Assembly: GCA_022425565.1 (NCBI GenBank)
Contig: JAKMFG010000038.1
Span: 1-11,039, forward strand
From: Alphaproteobacteria bacterium
GTDB taxonomy: Bacteria; Pseudomonadota; Alphaproteobacteria; Puniceispirillales; Puniceispirillaceae
Direction: 5' to 3'
Length of the DNA stretch: 11,039 nucleotides
The notes below the pieces were generated by a model. That model was given only the letters and a program-made list of their open reading frames with translations, was not told where the DNA came from and did no database searches. Of this stretch, positions 1-6,991 are shown piece after piece (positions within the stretch are counted from its first letter, which is position 1; every line of letters begins with the position of its first letter). The position numbers and the translations under genes are program-made.

Positions 1-1490
1 GCCACCCGCCGGTACAACCAGTCTGTGTTCAGAACGGTGGATTTCAGCTCGGGTGGATAGAAGCCAAAGCGCATCAGGAAGGTGAAAGCAAGGATCGAGA
101 AGATCAGAAGTTCCATCTGCCCGAGAACATGGCTGGCATCATAGGGATTGTAGTCGATGCTGTAGGGCAGGATCTGGTAGAACAGCCCCGGCAGGCTGCC
201 AATGCCGATACACAGCGCGCTGGCGGCGCCCATGGCGACCAGCATGCCGAATGGCGCCTCTTTCACCTTATGGCCACCGTCATGGCCGAAGAACGCAAAA
301 TACGGGATTTTGATACCGGAATGGTGCAGCACGCCGGCAGATGCCGCCAGCAGTACCAGATAGGCCGCCACCAGCCCCTTGTAGCCAAGCGCCGACATGA
401 TCAGCGATTTCGCAGCAAAACCGCTGAACAGCGGAAACGCCGAGATCGACATCGCGCCAACGATACAAAACACCATAGTCCATGGCATCGATTTGTAGAG
501 GCCGCCCAACTCCGAGGCCTTCACCGTACCAACCCGGTAAAGAACCGCGCCCATACTCATGAACAGCAGGCCCTTGTAGATGATATGGGCAAAGGCATGC
601 GCGACCGCGCCATTGATCGCAAGCTCAGTGCCGATGCCGATGGCAACAACCATGAAGCCAAGCTGGTTGTTCAGGCTATAGGCAAGCACTCGCCGCATGT
701 CGTTCTCAATCACCGCAAAGAAAACCGGGAAGGCCGTCATCAGGCAGCCAATGAGAATCAGCAGGTCGGTACCGGCGAATCCGCGCGCCAATGCGTAAAT
801 GGCGAGTTTCGTGGTGAAGGAGGACAGCACGACCGTACCGATAACTGTTGCCTCGGGGTAAGCATCCTGAAGCCAGCCATTCAACAGCGGGAACGCCGCC
901 TTGATGCCAAAGGCAATGAAGATCAGCCATGTGGCCGTGGAGGCGAGCGTCATGCCGGCGAAGGCGAGAGACCCGCTCTCGCTGTAAAGCATCGCCGCGC
1001 CGGCCAGCAGCAGCACGCCGGAAGCCACCTGCACGATCAGATAGCGCATCGCGGCCCGCCTTGCCCGCTGTGTGCCGGACGCAAGGATCAGGAAAACCGA
1101 GGTGACGGCGGTCGCCTCCCACCATATGAACAGCGAGATAAGATCGCCTGCATGAAGCGCGGCGATGGCCGCACCGGCATAGGACAGGCCAGCCACATGG
1201 TCGGTCGCTTTACGTTCATGCCAGCCATAGAAGACATTCAGGGCCGCTGCGATATGGAACACGATTGCAAAAGGCAGGCTGAGATGATCGGCCCGATAGA
1301 GCGACATCTCGAAACCCAGCATTTCGATATTCAGGTGCTGACCTGCGCCGGCCGTCAGGCTGAAGGCTGATCCAGCGATGGCCAGAAGCATCACAACCTG
1401 CCGCGCATGATGCGGGACCAGCACAAGCGGAATCGCCGCAAGCATCATCAGTGCGCCGGGTGGCAGCGATGTCAGAAGATCACTCATCAT
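1..1490 (-). CDS. mnhD: Mrp/Mnh antiporter MnhD-type subunit (third copy), 3' end outside window
   Basis: This is a polytopic inner-membrane protein of the ND2/ND4/ND5 proton-translocating family, read through 496 codons before the left edge cuts it. The residues the family uses for ion transfer are present: Glu125 in FIWWEA, Lys197 in FGIKAAF, Lys228 in the SSFTTK segment, and His302/Lys306 in HIIYKGLLF. The SSFTTKLAIYALAR stretch and the late YPPELKS...DWLYRR segment are typical of MnhD-type subunits, so this is a D paralogue rather than MrpA. ATG 1490 is preferred over ATG 1487 because GGAGG lies 9 bases upstream of it. The start overlaps the preceding 83-codon gene by 11 bases, suggesting coupled translation as the distal gene seen in the antiporter operon. 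A C-terminal extension or lateral helix, if present, would lie outside the window. Confidence 0.9.
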   Translation of the reverse strand, partial: MMSDLLTSLPPGALMMLAAIPLVLVPHHARQVVMLLAIAGSAFSLTAGAGQHLNIEMLGFEMSLYRADHLSLPFAIVFHIAAALNVFYGWHERKATDHVAGLSYAGAAIAALHAGDLISLFIWWEATAVTSVFLILASGTQRARRAAMRYLIVQVASGVLLLAGAAMLYSESGSLAFAGMTLASTATWLIFIAFGIKAAFPLLNGWLQDAYPEATVIGTVVLSSFTTKLAIYALARGFAGTDLLILIGCLMTAFPVFFAVIENDMRRVLAYSLNNQLGFMVVAIGIGTELAINGAVAHAFAHIIYKGLLFMSMGAVLYRVGTVKASELGGLYKSMPWTMVFCIVGAMSISAFPLFSGFAAKSLIMSALGYKGLVAAYLVLLAASAGVLHHSGIKIPYFAFFGHDGGHKVKEAPFGMLVAMGAASALCIGIGSLPGLFYQILPYSIDYNPYDASHVLGQMELLIFSILAFTFLMRFGFYPPELKSTVLNTDWLYRRV

Positions 1491-1731
1491 CGTAATAATC
1501 CTCCGGCCGCATGGCGATCTTCCTCAGCCAGATGCCGCCAACCACGATGAAAATACAGACAAAGAAGGCATAGACCGCCGGGAATAGCGGCAGATCCTCG
1601 AGGGCAATCTCGCCATGCCTGTGGACGATAAATTCCAGAACCACCAGCACCGCGCCGATGGCCAGCAGCACGCGGGTGGCCCATTGGCCCATTGCCGCGA
1701 GTTTCCTGGCTTCTTCGCTGTTCGCGCTCAT
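1480..1731 (-). CDS. Small two-helix membrane protein within the antiporter operon
   Basis: This 83-residue protein has a short polar N-terminus, two predicted membrane helices (about residues 18-37 and 49-70), a polar linker HRHGEIALEDLP, and an acidic end MRPEDYYDDE. It matches no named Mrp subunit (A to G). Its place argues for a function in the complex: the ATG overlaps the stop of the upstream MnhD-type gene as ATGA, and its own end overlaps the start of the next MnhD-type gene. The ribosome site is weak (GGTGG), so translation may depend on coupling. I recall similar LRK..MR.EDYYD-ending small proteins beside antiporter genes in other proteobacteria, but could not check this. An accessory or assembly subunit is the inference. 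Confidence 0.8.
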   Translation of the reverse strand: MSANSEEARKLAAMGQWATRVLLAIGAVLVVLEFIVHRHGEIALEDLPLFPAVYAFFVCIFIVVGGIWLRKIAMRPEDYYDDE

Positions 1732-3185
1732 CCCGCCACCATTGCCTGTGCCAGCCCGAGGATCGGGTCGGCGAAGAAGAATAGCACGATGCAGAGCACC
1801 GCGGTTGCCACCGGCGGCCAGACGGTCAGCGGATGCCAGTCGATCTTGACCTCCTTGGCCTTCGGCTTGAAGAAGGCCCGCGCCACCGGATCGAGAAGAT
1901 AATAGATATTCAGCAGCGACGAGACACCAAGCACAAACAGCACCATCACCATGCCGGCATCGGCGGCACCGACCATCAGCATGAATTTCGACCAGCTTCC
2001 CCCTGCTGGCGGGATGCCGATGATCGACATGGCCCCGATGAAGAACGCAGCGAAGACCAGCTTCATCTCGGGGCCCTGCCCGTCGAGTTGCGAAATCTTG
2101 GTGATATGGGCCTGCACATAGATGGCACCAGCGACAAAGAACAGGGTGATCTTGCCGACGGCATGCATGACGATATGAAGCGCCGCGCCTTCGGCCGCCA
2201 TCTTCGTCGCGATTGCGGCACCAAGGACGACATAGGACAGCTGGCTGATCGTCGAATAGGCAAGCCTGGCTTTCAGGTCATCCTTGGTGATGGCCACGCA
2301 GCTTGAGGCGAGAATGGTGAAACAGGTTGCCCACACAAGCCAGGTCGAGGCGCCGGTATCAGCCAGATAGTCGATGCCAAAGACATAGACCGCGACCGTC
2401 AGCAGCGTAAACACACCCGCCTTGACCACTGCCACGGCATGCAGCAGCGCCGACACCGGTGTCGGTGCCACCATCGCGGCGGGAAGCCAGCGGTGAAGCG
2501 GCATGATCGCCGCCTTGCCGACACCAAAGGTGAACGCTGCCAGAAGCCATGGTGCGACCGAGGCTGGTACAGCTCCGGCCAGAATGCCGCCCGGCACGAA
2601 ATCGAGCCTGCCTGTCATCATCCAGACATAGATCACAGCCGGCAGCAGCAGGATCACCGAGCTGCCGACAAGAATGCTCATATAGAGACGGCCGGCATCT
2701 CGTGCCGCCTTGCTGTCCTTGTGAGTAACAAGCGGGAATGTCGAGAATGTCAGGATTTCGTAGAAGACGAACAGCACCAGCAGATTGCCAGACCAGGCAA
2801 CGCCAAGCGCGGCATGAACAGCCACCGCATAGAAGGCGGCAAAGCGAGTCTGATGCTTTTCATGGTTACCGCGCATATAGCCGGTGGAATAGATTGCCGC
2901 AAGGATCCAAAGGCCCGAGGCGACAAGACCAAAGATCGCACCAAGCGGCGTCACCCGAAAGCCGAGTTCGATCCCCGGCGCCAGCTCGGCCAGCATCCAT
3001 GACGGCGCACCGCCGGCGAGCACATCGCGCGCCACCTCGATTGCAGCGAGGAAGGTAACCACCGCGCCAATCGGCCCGGCGATATCACGCCAGTTCGCAC
3101 GCACAGCAAGGAACGGAACCAGCAGGCCGGTCACAAGCGGCGCAAGAAGGCCTACGATCAGGGCTGTGTTCGGGTCCATCAGCAT
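1728..3185 (-). CDS. mnhD: Mrp/Mnh antiporter MnhD-type subunit (second copy)
   Basis: A 485-residue polytopic membrane protein of the ND2/ND4/ND5 antiporter family, a length normal for MnhD/MbhH. Visible key residues are Glu143 in FVFYEI, Lys224 in FGVGKAAIMPLHRWLP, Lys255 in AVVKAG, and His341/Lys345 in HAVGKITLFF, all in the places used for proton or cation translocation in this family. The start ATG at 3185 has a GGGGGG ribosome site 8 bases upstream and lies 2 bases after the stop of the first MnhD-type gene; ATG 3179 is possible but is badly spaced. HRWLP and the cytoplasmic THKDSKAARDAG loop distinguish it clearly from the other two D paralogues here, so this is not a recent duplication. 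It probably forms a second pump module in the same complex. Confidence 0.92.
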   Translation of the reverse strand: MLMDPNTALIVGLLAPLVTGLLVPFLAVRANWRDIAGPIGAVVTFLAAIEVARDVLAGGAPSWMLAELAPGIELGFRVTPLGAIFGLVASGLWILAAIYSTGYMRGNHEKHQTRFAAFYAVAVHAALGVAWSGNLLVLFVFYEILTFSTFPLVTHKDSKAARDAGRLYMSILVGSSVILLLPAVIYVWMMTGRLDFVPGGILAGAVPASVAPWLLAAFTFGVGKAAIMPLHRWLPAAMVAPTPVSALLHAVAVVKAGVFTLLTVAVYVFGIDYLADTGASTWLVWATCFTILASSCVAITKDDLKARLAYSTISQLSYVVLGAAIATKMAAEGAALHIVMHAVGKITLFFVAGAIYVQAHITKISQLDGQGPEMKLVFAAFFIGAMSIIGIPPAGGSWSKFMLMVGAADAGMVMVLFVLGVSSLLNIYYLLDPVARAFFKPKAKEVKIDWHPLTVWPPVATAVLCIVLFFFADPILGLAQAMVAG

Positions 3186-3187
3186 GG

Positions 3188-4678
3188 CTACAGCCCCCCT
3201 GCCAGATACATCGCCGCACGCTGCGCCCCGTCAACAAGCGGCGCCGGTGCGATGCCGAACCAGATGTTTGCAATGGCCACGATCCAGAGCGGCAAATACA
3301 GCGCCGGCTGCTCGGTCACTGCAGCCTCGCCATCCGCCTTTTGCCACAGCACCTCGACGATCTTCCACAGATAGACCACCGACAGGGCACTGCTCGCCAT
3401 CACCAGCAGCAGCACCGCGATCATGTCGGCCTCAAGAAGCGCACGAACGAGGTAAAGCTTGGAGATAAATCCGGCTGTCAGCGGCAGGCCGATAAGGCTG
3501 AGACCGCAGACAAGAAACGCCGTGGTCGTGATCGGCATGCGTCGGCCGAGACCGGCCATACTGCCAAGATTGACCCGGCTCCCCAGTGCCACGGCATAAC
3601 AGCCAACGGCCAGGAACAGCCCGCCCTTGATCAGCGCGTGATTGCCAATATGGATGAAACCGGCGGCCAGGCCGGCGGTGCTGGCGAGACCGAAGCCAAG
3701 CGCGATATAGCCGATCTGCGCTACCGAGCTGAACGCCAGCAGCTTCTTGATGTCATTCTCGTAGATGGCGAGGATTGTGCCGAGGAAAATGCCAGCCAGC
3801 GCCAGCGGAACAAGGATGAACTCGGCAGCAAAGCCCGCAAGGTCAGGCACTCCAGCAAACATGCCAAACATAACCCGCGCGATCACATATAGAGATGCCT
3901 TGGTCGCGATCGCGGCCAGAAGCGCGGAAACGGCGGACGGCGCAAAGGCATAGGCCGCCGGCAACCAGACATGCACCGGGAAGATTGCCGCCTTCACCAG
4001 AAGTCCCGCCATCATGAAGCCGAAACCGACCATCACGACCGTGGTCTGCGGCACCTGCGGAATCCGCTCGGCCAGGTCGGCCATGTTCAATGATCCGGTC
4101 ACCGCATAGATAAAGCCTACACCGATCACATAGAAGGTCGCGCCAACCGCCCCAATGACGAGATAGTTATAACCCGCAATCAGCGCACGACGGTCCTTGC
4201 CGGCGCCGAGCGCGATCAGGATGACCGACGACAGCGCCGAAATCTCGAGGAAGACGAACAGGTTGAAGGCATCACCCGTCATCACCAGACCGGATAGGCC
4301 ACCACAGGCCAGAAGCCAGGCAGAATAGGCCTTGCCAGTATCCGCCTCAGCGATCTCGGCAAGAAGCGCGGTGCGCGCAAACAGGGTCGCGATGAAGGCC
4401 AGCGCCGCCATGACCAGCACGGTAAAGGCCGAAACCGGATCAACGACGAATTCGATGCCCCAGGGCGGCGGCCAGCTGCCAAGGGCATAGCTGAAGCTCT
4501 TGCCGCCGGCCGTGGCACCCATCAACATCACCGCGCAGAACAGTGCCCCGCCTGTCCCGACCACGGCCAGTGCCCATGTCAGTCCGGCAAACGGAAGCAG
4601 CGCCGCGACCGGCGCAAGCAACAGCGGAATGGCGACAACAAGGGCCGGAAGATTGGCGATGATCTGCGCGAGGGTCAA
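3188..4678 (-). CDS. mnhD: Mrp/Mnh antiporter MnhD-type subunit (first copy)
   Basis: A 496-residue polytopic membrane protein, the most canonical MnhD-type subunit of the operon, directly after mnhC as in mrp and mbh operons. Key residues of the ND2/ND4/ND5 antiporter family are present: Glu145 in FVFLEISALSS, Lys229 in LLVKAAIFPVHVWLP, Lys260 in AIATKAS, and His347/Lys351 in GNHALIKGGLF. The start is TTG at 4678, overlapping the mnhC stop as TTGA, with GGGGGA about 8 bases upstream; no better in-frame ATG lies near. The C-terminal region carries the YLWKIVEVLW segment followed by two more hydrophobic stretches. It should conduct protons or exchange Na+/H+ across the inner membrane together with MnhB, C, E, F and G. 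Confidence 0.95.
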   Translation of the reverse strand: MTLAQIIANLPALVVAIPLLLAPVAALLPFAGLTWALAVVGTGGALFCAVMLMGATAGGKSFSYALGSWPPPWGIEFVVDPVSAFTVLVMAALAFIATLFARTALLAEIAEADTGKAYSAWLLACGGLSGLVMTGDAFNLFVFLEISALSSVILIALGAGKDRRALIAGYNYLVIGAVGATFYVIGVGFIYAVTGSLNMADLAERIPQVPQTTVVMVGFGFMMAGLLVKAAIFPVHVWLPAAYAFAPSAVSALLAAIATKASLYVIARVMFGMFAGVPDLAGFAAEFILVPLALAGIFLGTILAIYENDIKKLLAFSSVAQIGYIALGFGLASTAGLAAGFIHIGNHALIKGGLFLAVGCYAVALGSRVNLGSMAGLGRRMPITTTAFLVCGLSLIGLPLTAGFISKLYLVRALLEADMIAVLLLVMASSALSVVYLWKIVEVLWQKADGEAAVTEQPALYLPLWIVAIANIWFGIAPAPLVDGAQRAAMYLAGGL

Positions 4679-5079
4679 GCCTGATCCCCCGTATCGTCGC
4701 CGCGGCGGCCACGCACTTCGCCGTCTTCGGCCTTCATTGCCAGCACCTCGTCATCCTCGATACTGCCGAAACCGGCATTGATCCGCAGCACCAGCGCAAG
4801 ACCCAGTGCCGTGGTGGCGACACCAACGACGATGGCGGTCAGGATCAGCACATGCGGCAGCGGGTTCGAGTACAGCAGGTCGCCCGTCTCCTTGAGGATC
4901 GGTGCCGTGCCGCCGGCGATCTTGCCGACGCTGATATAGAACAGGAACACAGAAGTCTGGAAGATCGCGAGCCCAACCAGCTTTTTCACCAGATTGTTCT
5001 GCGAGATCACGATAAACAGGCCGCCCATCATCAGGCAGATGACCACCAGATAATTCCAGTTTTCGACAAGGACCGTCAT
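4675..5079 (-). CDS. mnhC: Mrp/Mnh antiporter subunit C (NuoK-like)
   Basis: A 134-residue membrane protein with three hydrophobic helices, homologous to NuoK of complex I and MbhG. The family signature NPLPHVLILTAIVVGVATT occupies residues 72-90. It sits between MnhB and the first MnhD-type subunit, as expected for the core of the antiporter membrane domain. The ATG overlaps the mnhB stop as ATGA, and GGGGAG lies 8 bases upstream. The protein is about 20 residues longer than the usual 110-115 because of an acidic, charged C-terminal tail (from about residue 106: SIEDDEVLAMKAEDGE and beyond). That tail contrasts with the basic tails of MnhG and the MbhD/E protein in this operon. Confidence 0.95.
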   Translation of the reverse strand: MTVLVENWNYLVVICLMMGGLFIVISQNNLVKKLVGLAIFQTSVFLFYISVGKIAGGTAPILKETGDLLYSNPLPHVLILTAIVVGVATTALGLALVLRINAGFGSIEDDEVLAMKAEDGEVRGRRGDDTGDQA

Positions 5080-5540
5080 GACCCGCGCTCCCCATTCTTG
5101 TCACCGGAAGACGGCTTGTAATGCGCCTCGGCGAACCCGGCAAAAGCGTGGAACAACGCCAGCATCACACCGGTCACCGTCAGCCCGACACCGAATTCCA
5201 CCAGAATGATGCCGTAATGCTGGCCCTTGGAGGCGTCGTAGGAAAGCACGTTGTAGTCGAGAAACAGCCCGTCCAGCATCATGCCGGCAACGCCAACGCC
5301 ACCATAGACGATGACCCCGCCTGCAAGCATCGCAAGATTGACCCAGCCCGGCACCAGGCGGCGCCCAGCCTCAAGTCCGAAAATCAGCGCATGCAGGATG
5401 AAAGCGGCAGCGATAATCACCCCCGCCTGAAATCCGCCACCGGGGCTGTAGTCACCATGAAACTGGACATAGAGTCCAAAGACGATGATCGGCGCGAACA
5501 GGATCTTGGCTGTGACGCGAAGGATGGGATTGTCACGCAT
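5076..5540 (-). CDS. mnhB: Mrp/Mnh antiporter subunit B
   Basis: A 154-residue MnhB-domain membrane protein (MbhF/MrpB family) with four hydrophobic segments. The signature HGDYSPGGGFQAG is at residues 28-40, right after the first helix. The frame is open further upstream, but ATG 5540 is the start: MRDNPILRVTAKILFAP is a typical MnhB N-terminus and GGAGG sits 5 bases upstream. The earlier codons simply read through the repeat-rich tail of the preceding gene. The start overlaps that gene by 8 bases (ATGCGTGA). Downstream it overlaps mnhC by ATGA. It is part of the membrane scaffold of the antiporter, next to the MbhD/E protein that corresponds to the C-terminal part of MrpA. Confidence 0.95.
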   Translation of the reverse strand: MRDNPILRVTAKILFAPIIVFGLYVQFHGDYSPGGGFQAGVIIAAAFILHALIFGLEAGRRLVPGWVNLAMLAGGVIVYGGVGVAGMMLDGLFLDYNVLSYDASKGQHYGIILVEFGVGLTVTGVMLALFHAFAGFAEAHYKPSSGDKNGERGS

Positions 5541-6180
5541 CGCCGCCTCCCCTGCCGCTGTTTGCCTTGCCGCTGTTTGCCTTGCCGCTGTTTGCCTTAC
5601 GGGTGTTCCCTGCATCGTCCTTGCGGCGGCGCATCGCTGTGCGGGTATGTCCGGCCAGCAGCACAAGCACACCAAGGCCAGCCGTGAACACGACGACCGT
5701 CTCACCGAATGTGTCGAACCCACGGTAGCTCGCCAATACGGTGGTCACCACGTTCGGGATATGCAGGAAGGACCCGCTTTCCTCGAGATAGCGGGGCGCC
5801 ACATGATTATGCGCCGGCGCAGTGGGGTCACCAACGGCTGGCAGCTCGACAGCGGCCGCAATCAGAAGCGCGCCCCCGGCAAAACAGACGACCAGCGCTG
5901 GAAGGATATGCATCAGGCCCTTGGCTTCCGGCGGTTCCTTCTCGGTCCCGGGAAGATAGGCCATCGCAGCCAGGAACAGCACAGTCGAGATGCCTGCCCC
6001 CACCGCCGCTTCGGTAAAGGCAACATCCACCGCGTCAAGATTGACGAACATCGCCGCAGAAACCAACGAATAAGCCCCGGCAAGAACAACCACAGGGAAC
6101 AGCTTGCGTGTGCGAATCACCAGTACAAGGATAAAGACAAGCAGAGCCAGCAGAAGCGCATTTGTAAGGGTAACGGCCAT
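5533..6180 (-). CDS. MbhD/MbhE-type (DUF4040) subunit, equivalent to C-terminal part of MrpA
   Basis: A 215-residue membrane protein that corresponds to the C-terminal region of MrpA, or to MbhD plus MbhE fused, here as a free-standing gene. Residues about 5-76 form the DUF4040/MbhD part, with NLDAVDVAFTEAAVGAG at about 47-63. Residues about 88-176 form the MbhE part, with VTTVLASYRGFDTFGE at 145-160 between two helices. In Mrp structures this region forms part of the proposed ion path near subunits B and C. Residues 177-215 are a basic, low-complexity tail with KANSG repeated three times, which I do not know from other members. The ATG overlaps the mnhG stop by one base (TGATG), with GGGGGG about 9 bases upstream. 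Together with the MnhD-type genes it replaces a full-length MrpA. Confidence 0.92.
   Translation of the reverse strand: MAVTLTNALLLALLVFILVLVIRTRKLFPVVVLAGAYSLVSAAMFVNLDAVDVAFTEAAVGAGISTVLFLAAMAYLPGTEKEPPEAKGLMHILPALVVCFAGGALLIAAAVELPAVGDPTAPAHNHVAPRYLEESGSFLHIPNVVTTVLASYRGFDTFGETVVVFTAGLGVLVLLAGHTRTAMRRRKDDAGNTRKANSGKANSGKANSGRGGGDA
5553..5597. repeat. Three perfect 15-bp tandem repeats in the MbhD/E gene tail
   Basis: The unit tgccgctgtttgcct (plus strand) occurs three times in a row without a mismatch at 5553-5567, 5568-5582 and 5583-5597. It keeps the reading frame and encodes the KANSG repeats at the C-terminus of the MbhD/E subunit. It ends about 12 bases upstream of the mnhB start codon, so changes in copy number would alter tail length and the spacing of sequence before the mnhB ribosome site, but not the frame. 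Confidence 0.95.
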
Positions 6181-6686
6181 CAGCGCTTGCCCCCCGCTTT
6201 CTTGCCGGGTGCTTTTTTGCCGGGTGCTTTTTTGCCGGGTGCTTTTTTCACAGCTGCTTTCTTGCCTGCGGTCTTGTCAGCTTTCCTGGAGGCAGCTTTG
6301 GCGGTCTTCTTGGGTTCTTTTCTGGCAGCTTTCGCCTTGGGAGCAGCTGGCATCGCCCTGACCCGGCCAACAGTGCGATCTTCGTCAAGAATTGGCTTCA
6401 GACCTGCCCGATAGGCGACTTGCGCCACCGCATGGGTGGCAATCGGACTGGTAAAGAACAGGAAAATGCCGACAAGTGCCAGCTTCACACTGATCAGCGT
6501 AAAACCCTCATGGATGATCAGCCCGAGAATAATGAAGCCGACACCGGCCGTGTCCATCATGCCGACAGCATGGGTGCGGCTGAACAGGTCGGGAAGCCGG
6601 ACGAGGCCAAGGCTTCCGGTGATCAGCGCCACGATGCCGGCTGCGATGCACAGGCCTGATAGAATGTCGATGATCTGTTCCATCAC
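6180..6686 (-). CDS. mnhG: Mrp/Mnh antiporter subunit G with long Lys/Ala-rich C-terminal tail
   Basis: A 168-residue protein. Residues 1-100 are a normal three-helix MnhG/PhaG domain: GSLGLVRLPDLFSRTHA at 24-40 and FFTSPIATHAVAQVAYRAG at 77-95. The family usually ends near 100-125 residues. Here about 58 more residues follow (from about 111), with 19 Lys, 3 Arg and 17 Ala, including three KKAPG repeats, in the style of histone H1 or other nucleic-acid- or membrane-binding basic tails. The start is GTG 6686 overlapping the mnhF stop (GTGA), or ATG 6683 one codon later; GAGG lies 7 or 10 bases upstream respectively. The tail's role is unknown. Binding to anionic lipid, to acidic tails of partner subunits, or to nucleic acid are all possible. 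Confidence 0.93.
   Translation of the reverse strand: MMEQIIDILSGLCIAAGIVALITGSLGLVRLPDLFSRTHAVGMMDTAGVGFIILGLIIHEGFTLISVKLALVGIFLFFTSPIATHAVAQVAYRAGLKPILDEDRTVGRVRAMPAAPKAKAARKEPKKTAKAASRKADKTAGKKAAVKKAPGKKAPGKKAPGKKAGGKR
6204..6248. repeat. Three perfect 15-bp tandem repeats in the mnhG tail
   Basis: The unit gccgggtgctttttt (plus strand) is repeated exactly three times at 6204-6218, 6219-6233 and 6234-6248, flanked on both sides by degenerate versions. On the coding strand each unit contains a run of six A residues and encodes KKAPG. The repeat keeps the frame. The A6 runs are typical sites of replication or ribosome slippage. Confidence 0.95.
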
Positions 6687-6991
6687 TGCCCATCCTCGCC
6701 CGATGGCAAGTCAGGCTTCGCACGGCCGCCACTGTCACCAAGACCGCCCGTATCGAACAGCTTCAATACAGCAAACGTGCCGATGAAATTGATAATGGCA
6801 TAGAGAATCGAGATATCGACGAATTCTGGCCGCCCCAGCACATAGCCGTGCAAGGCAATCCCAAGAATGACCGTCGTACCAATGGCATTGACGGCCAGCA
6901 ACCGGTCGAACGCCGTCGGCCCGCGCATTGCGCGGACAAGCGCCAGCACAAGCGCCACCGCACAGGCAGCCAGTCCCACCGCAAACATCAT
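6683..6991 (-). CDS. mnhF: Mrp/Mnh antiporter subunit F
   Basis: A 102-residue three-helix membrane protein of the MnhF/PhaF family, normal in length apart from a short Gly-rich polar end. Family motifs seen are RGPTAFDRLLAVN at residues 23-35, after helix 1, and FVDISILYAIINFIGTFAVLK at 57-77, whose acidic residue Asp59 is conserved. The ATG at 6991 overlaps the mnhE stop as ATGA; a strong ribosome site, AAGGAGG, lies 6-8 bases upstream. MnhF forms part of the peripheral membrane scaffold with E and G. The E-F-G block stands first in this operon, whereas it is last in classical mrpABCDEFG operons. Confidence 0.95.
   Translation of the reverse strand: MMFAVGLAACAVALVLALVRAMRGPTAFDRLLAVNAIGTTVILGIALHGYVLGRPEFVDISILYAIINFIGTFAVLKLFDTGGLGDSGGRAKPDLPSGEDGQ

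Noticed and set aside
129..1370. A 413-codon open frame on the plus strand.
   Set aside because: It is antisense to the third MnhD-type gene, has a composition rich in Arg, His and Gln typical of the reverse complement of membrane-protein codons, and shows no known domain.
5541..5723. An upstream extension of the mnhB frame to ATG 5723.
   Set aside because: It reads the repeat-bearing tail of the preceding gene in another frame; ATG 5540 has a good GGAGG and a family-like N-terminus.
5553..6248. The 15-bp repeats considered as a CRISPR array or mobile-element footprint.
   Set aside because: Units are directly adjacent without spacers, in frame within coding regions, and there are no terminal inverted repeats, target duplications or transposase genes.
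5485..6414. A 309-codon plus-strand open frame with repeated hydrophobic units (FLPGA).
   Set aside because: It is antisense to the MbhD/E and mnhG genes; the repeats are the reverse reading of the 15-bp repeats, and the real genes have clear families and ribosome sites.
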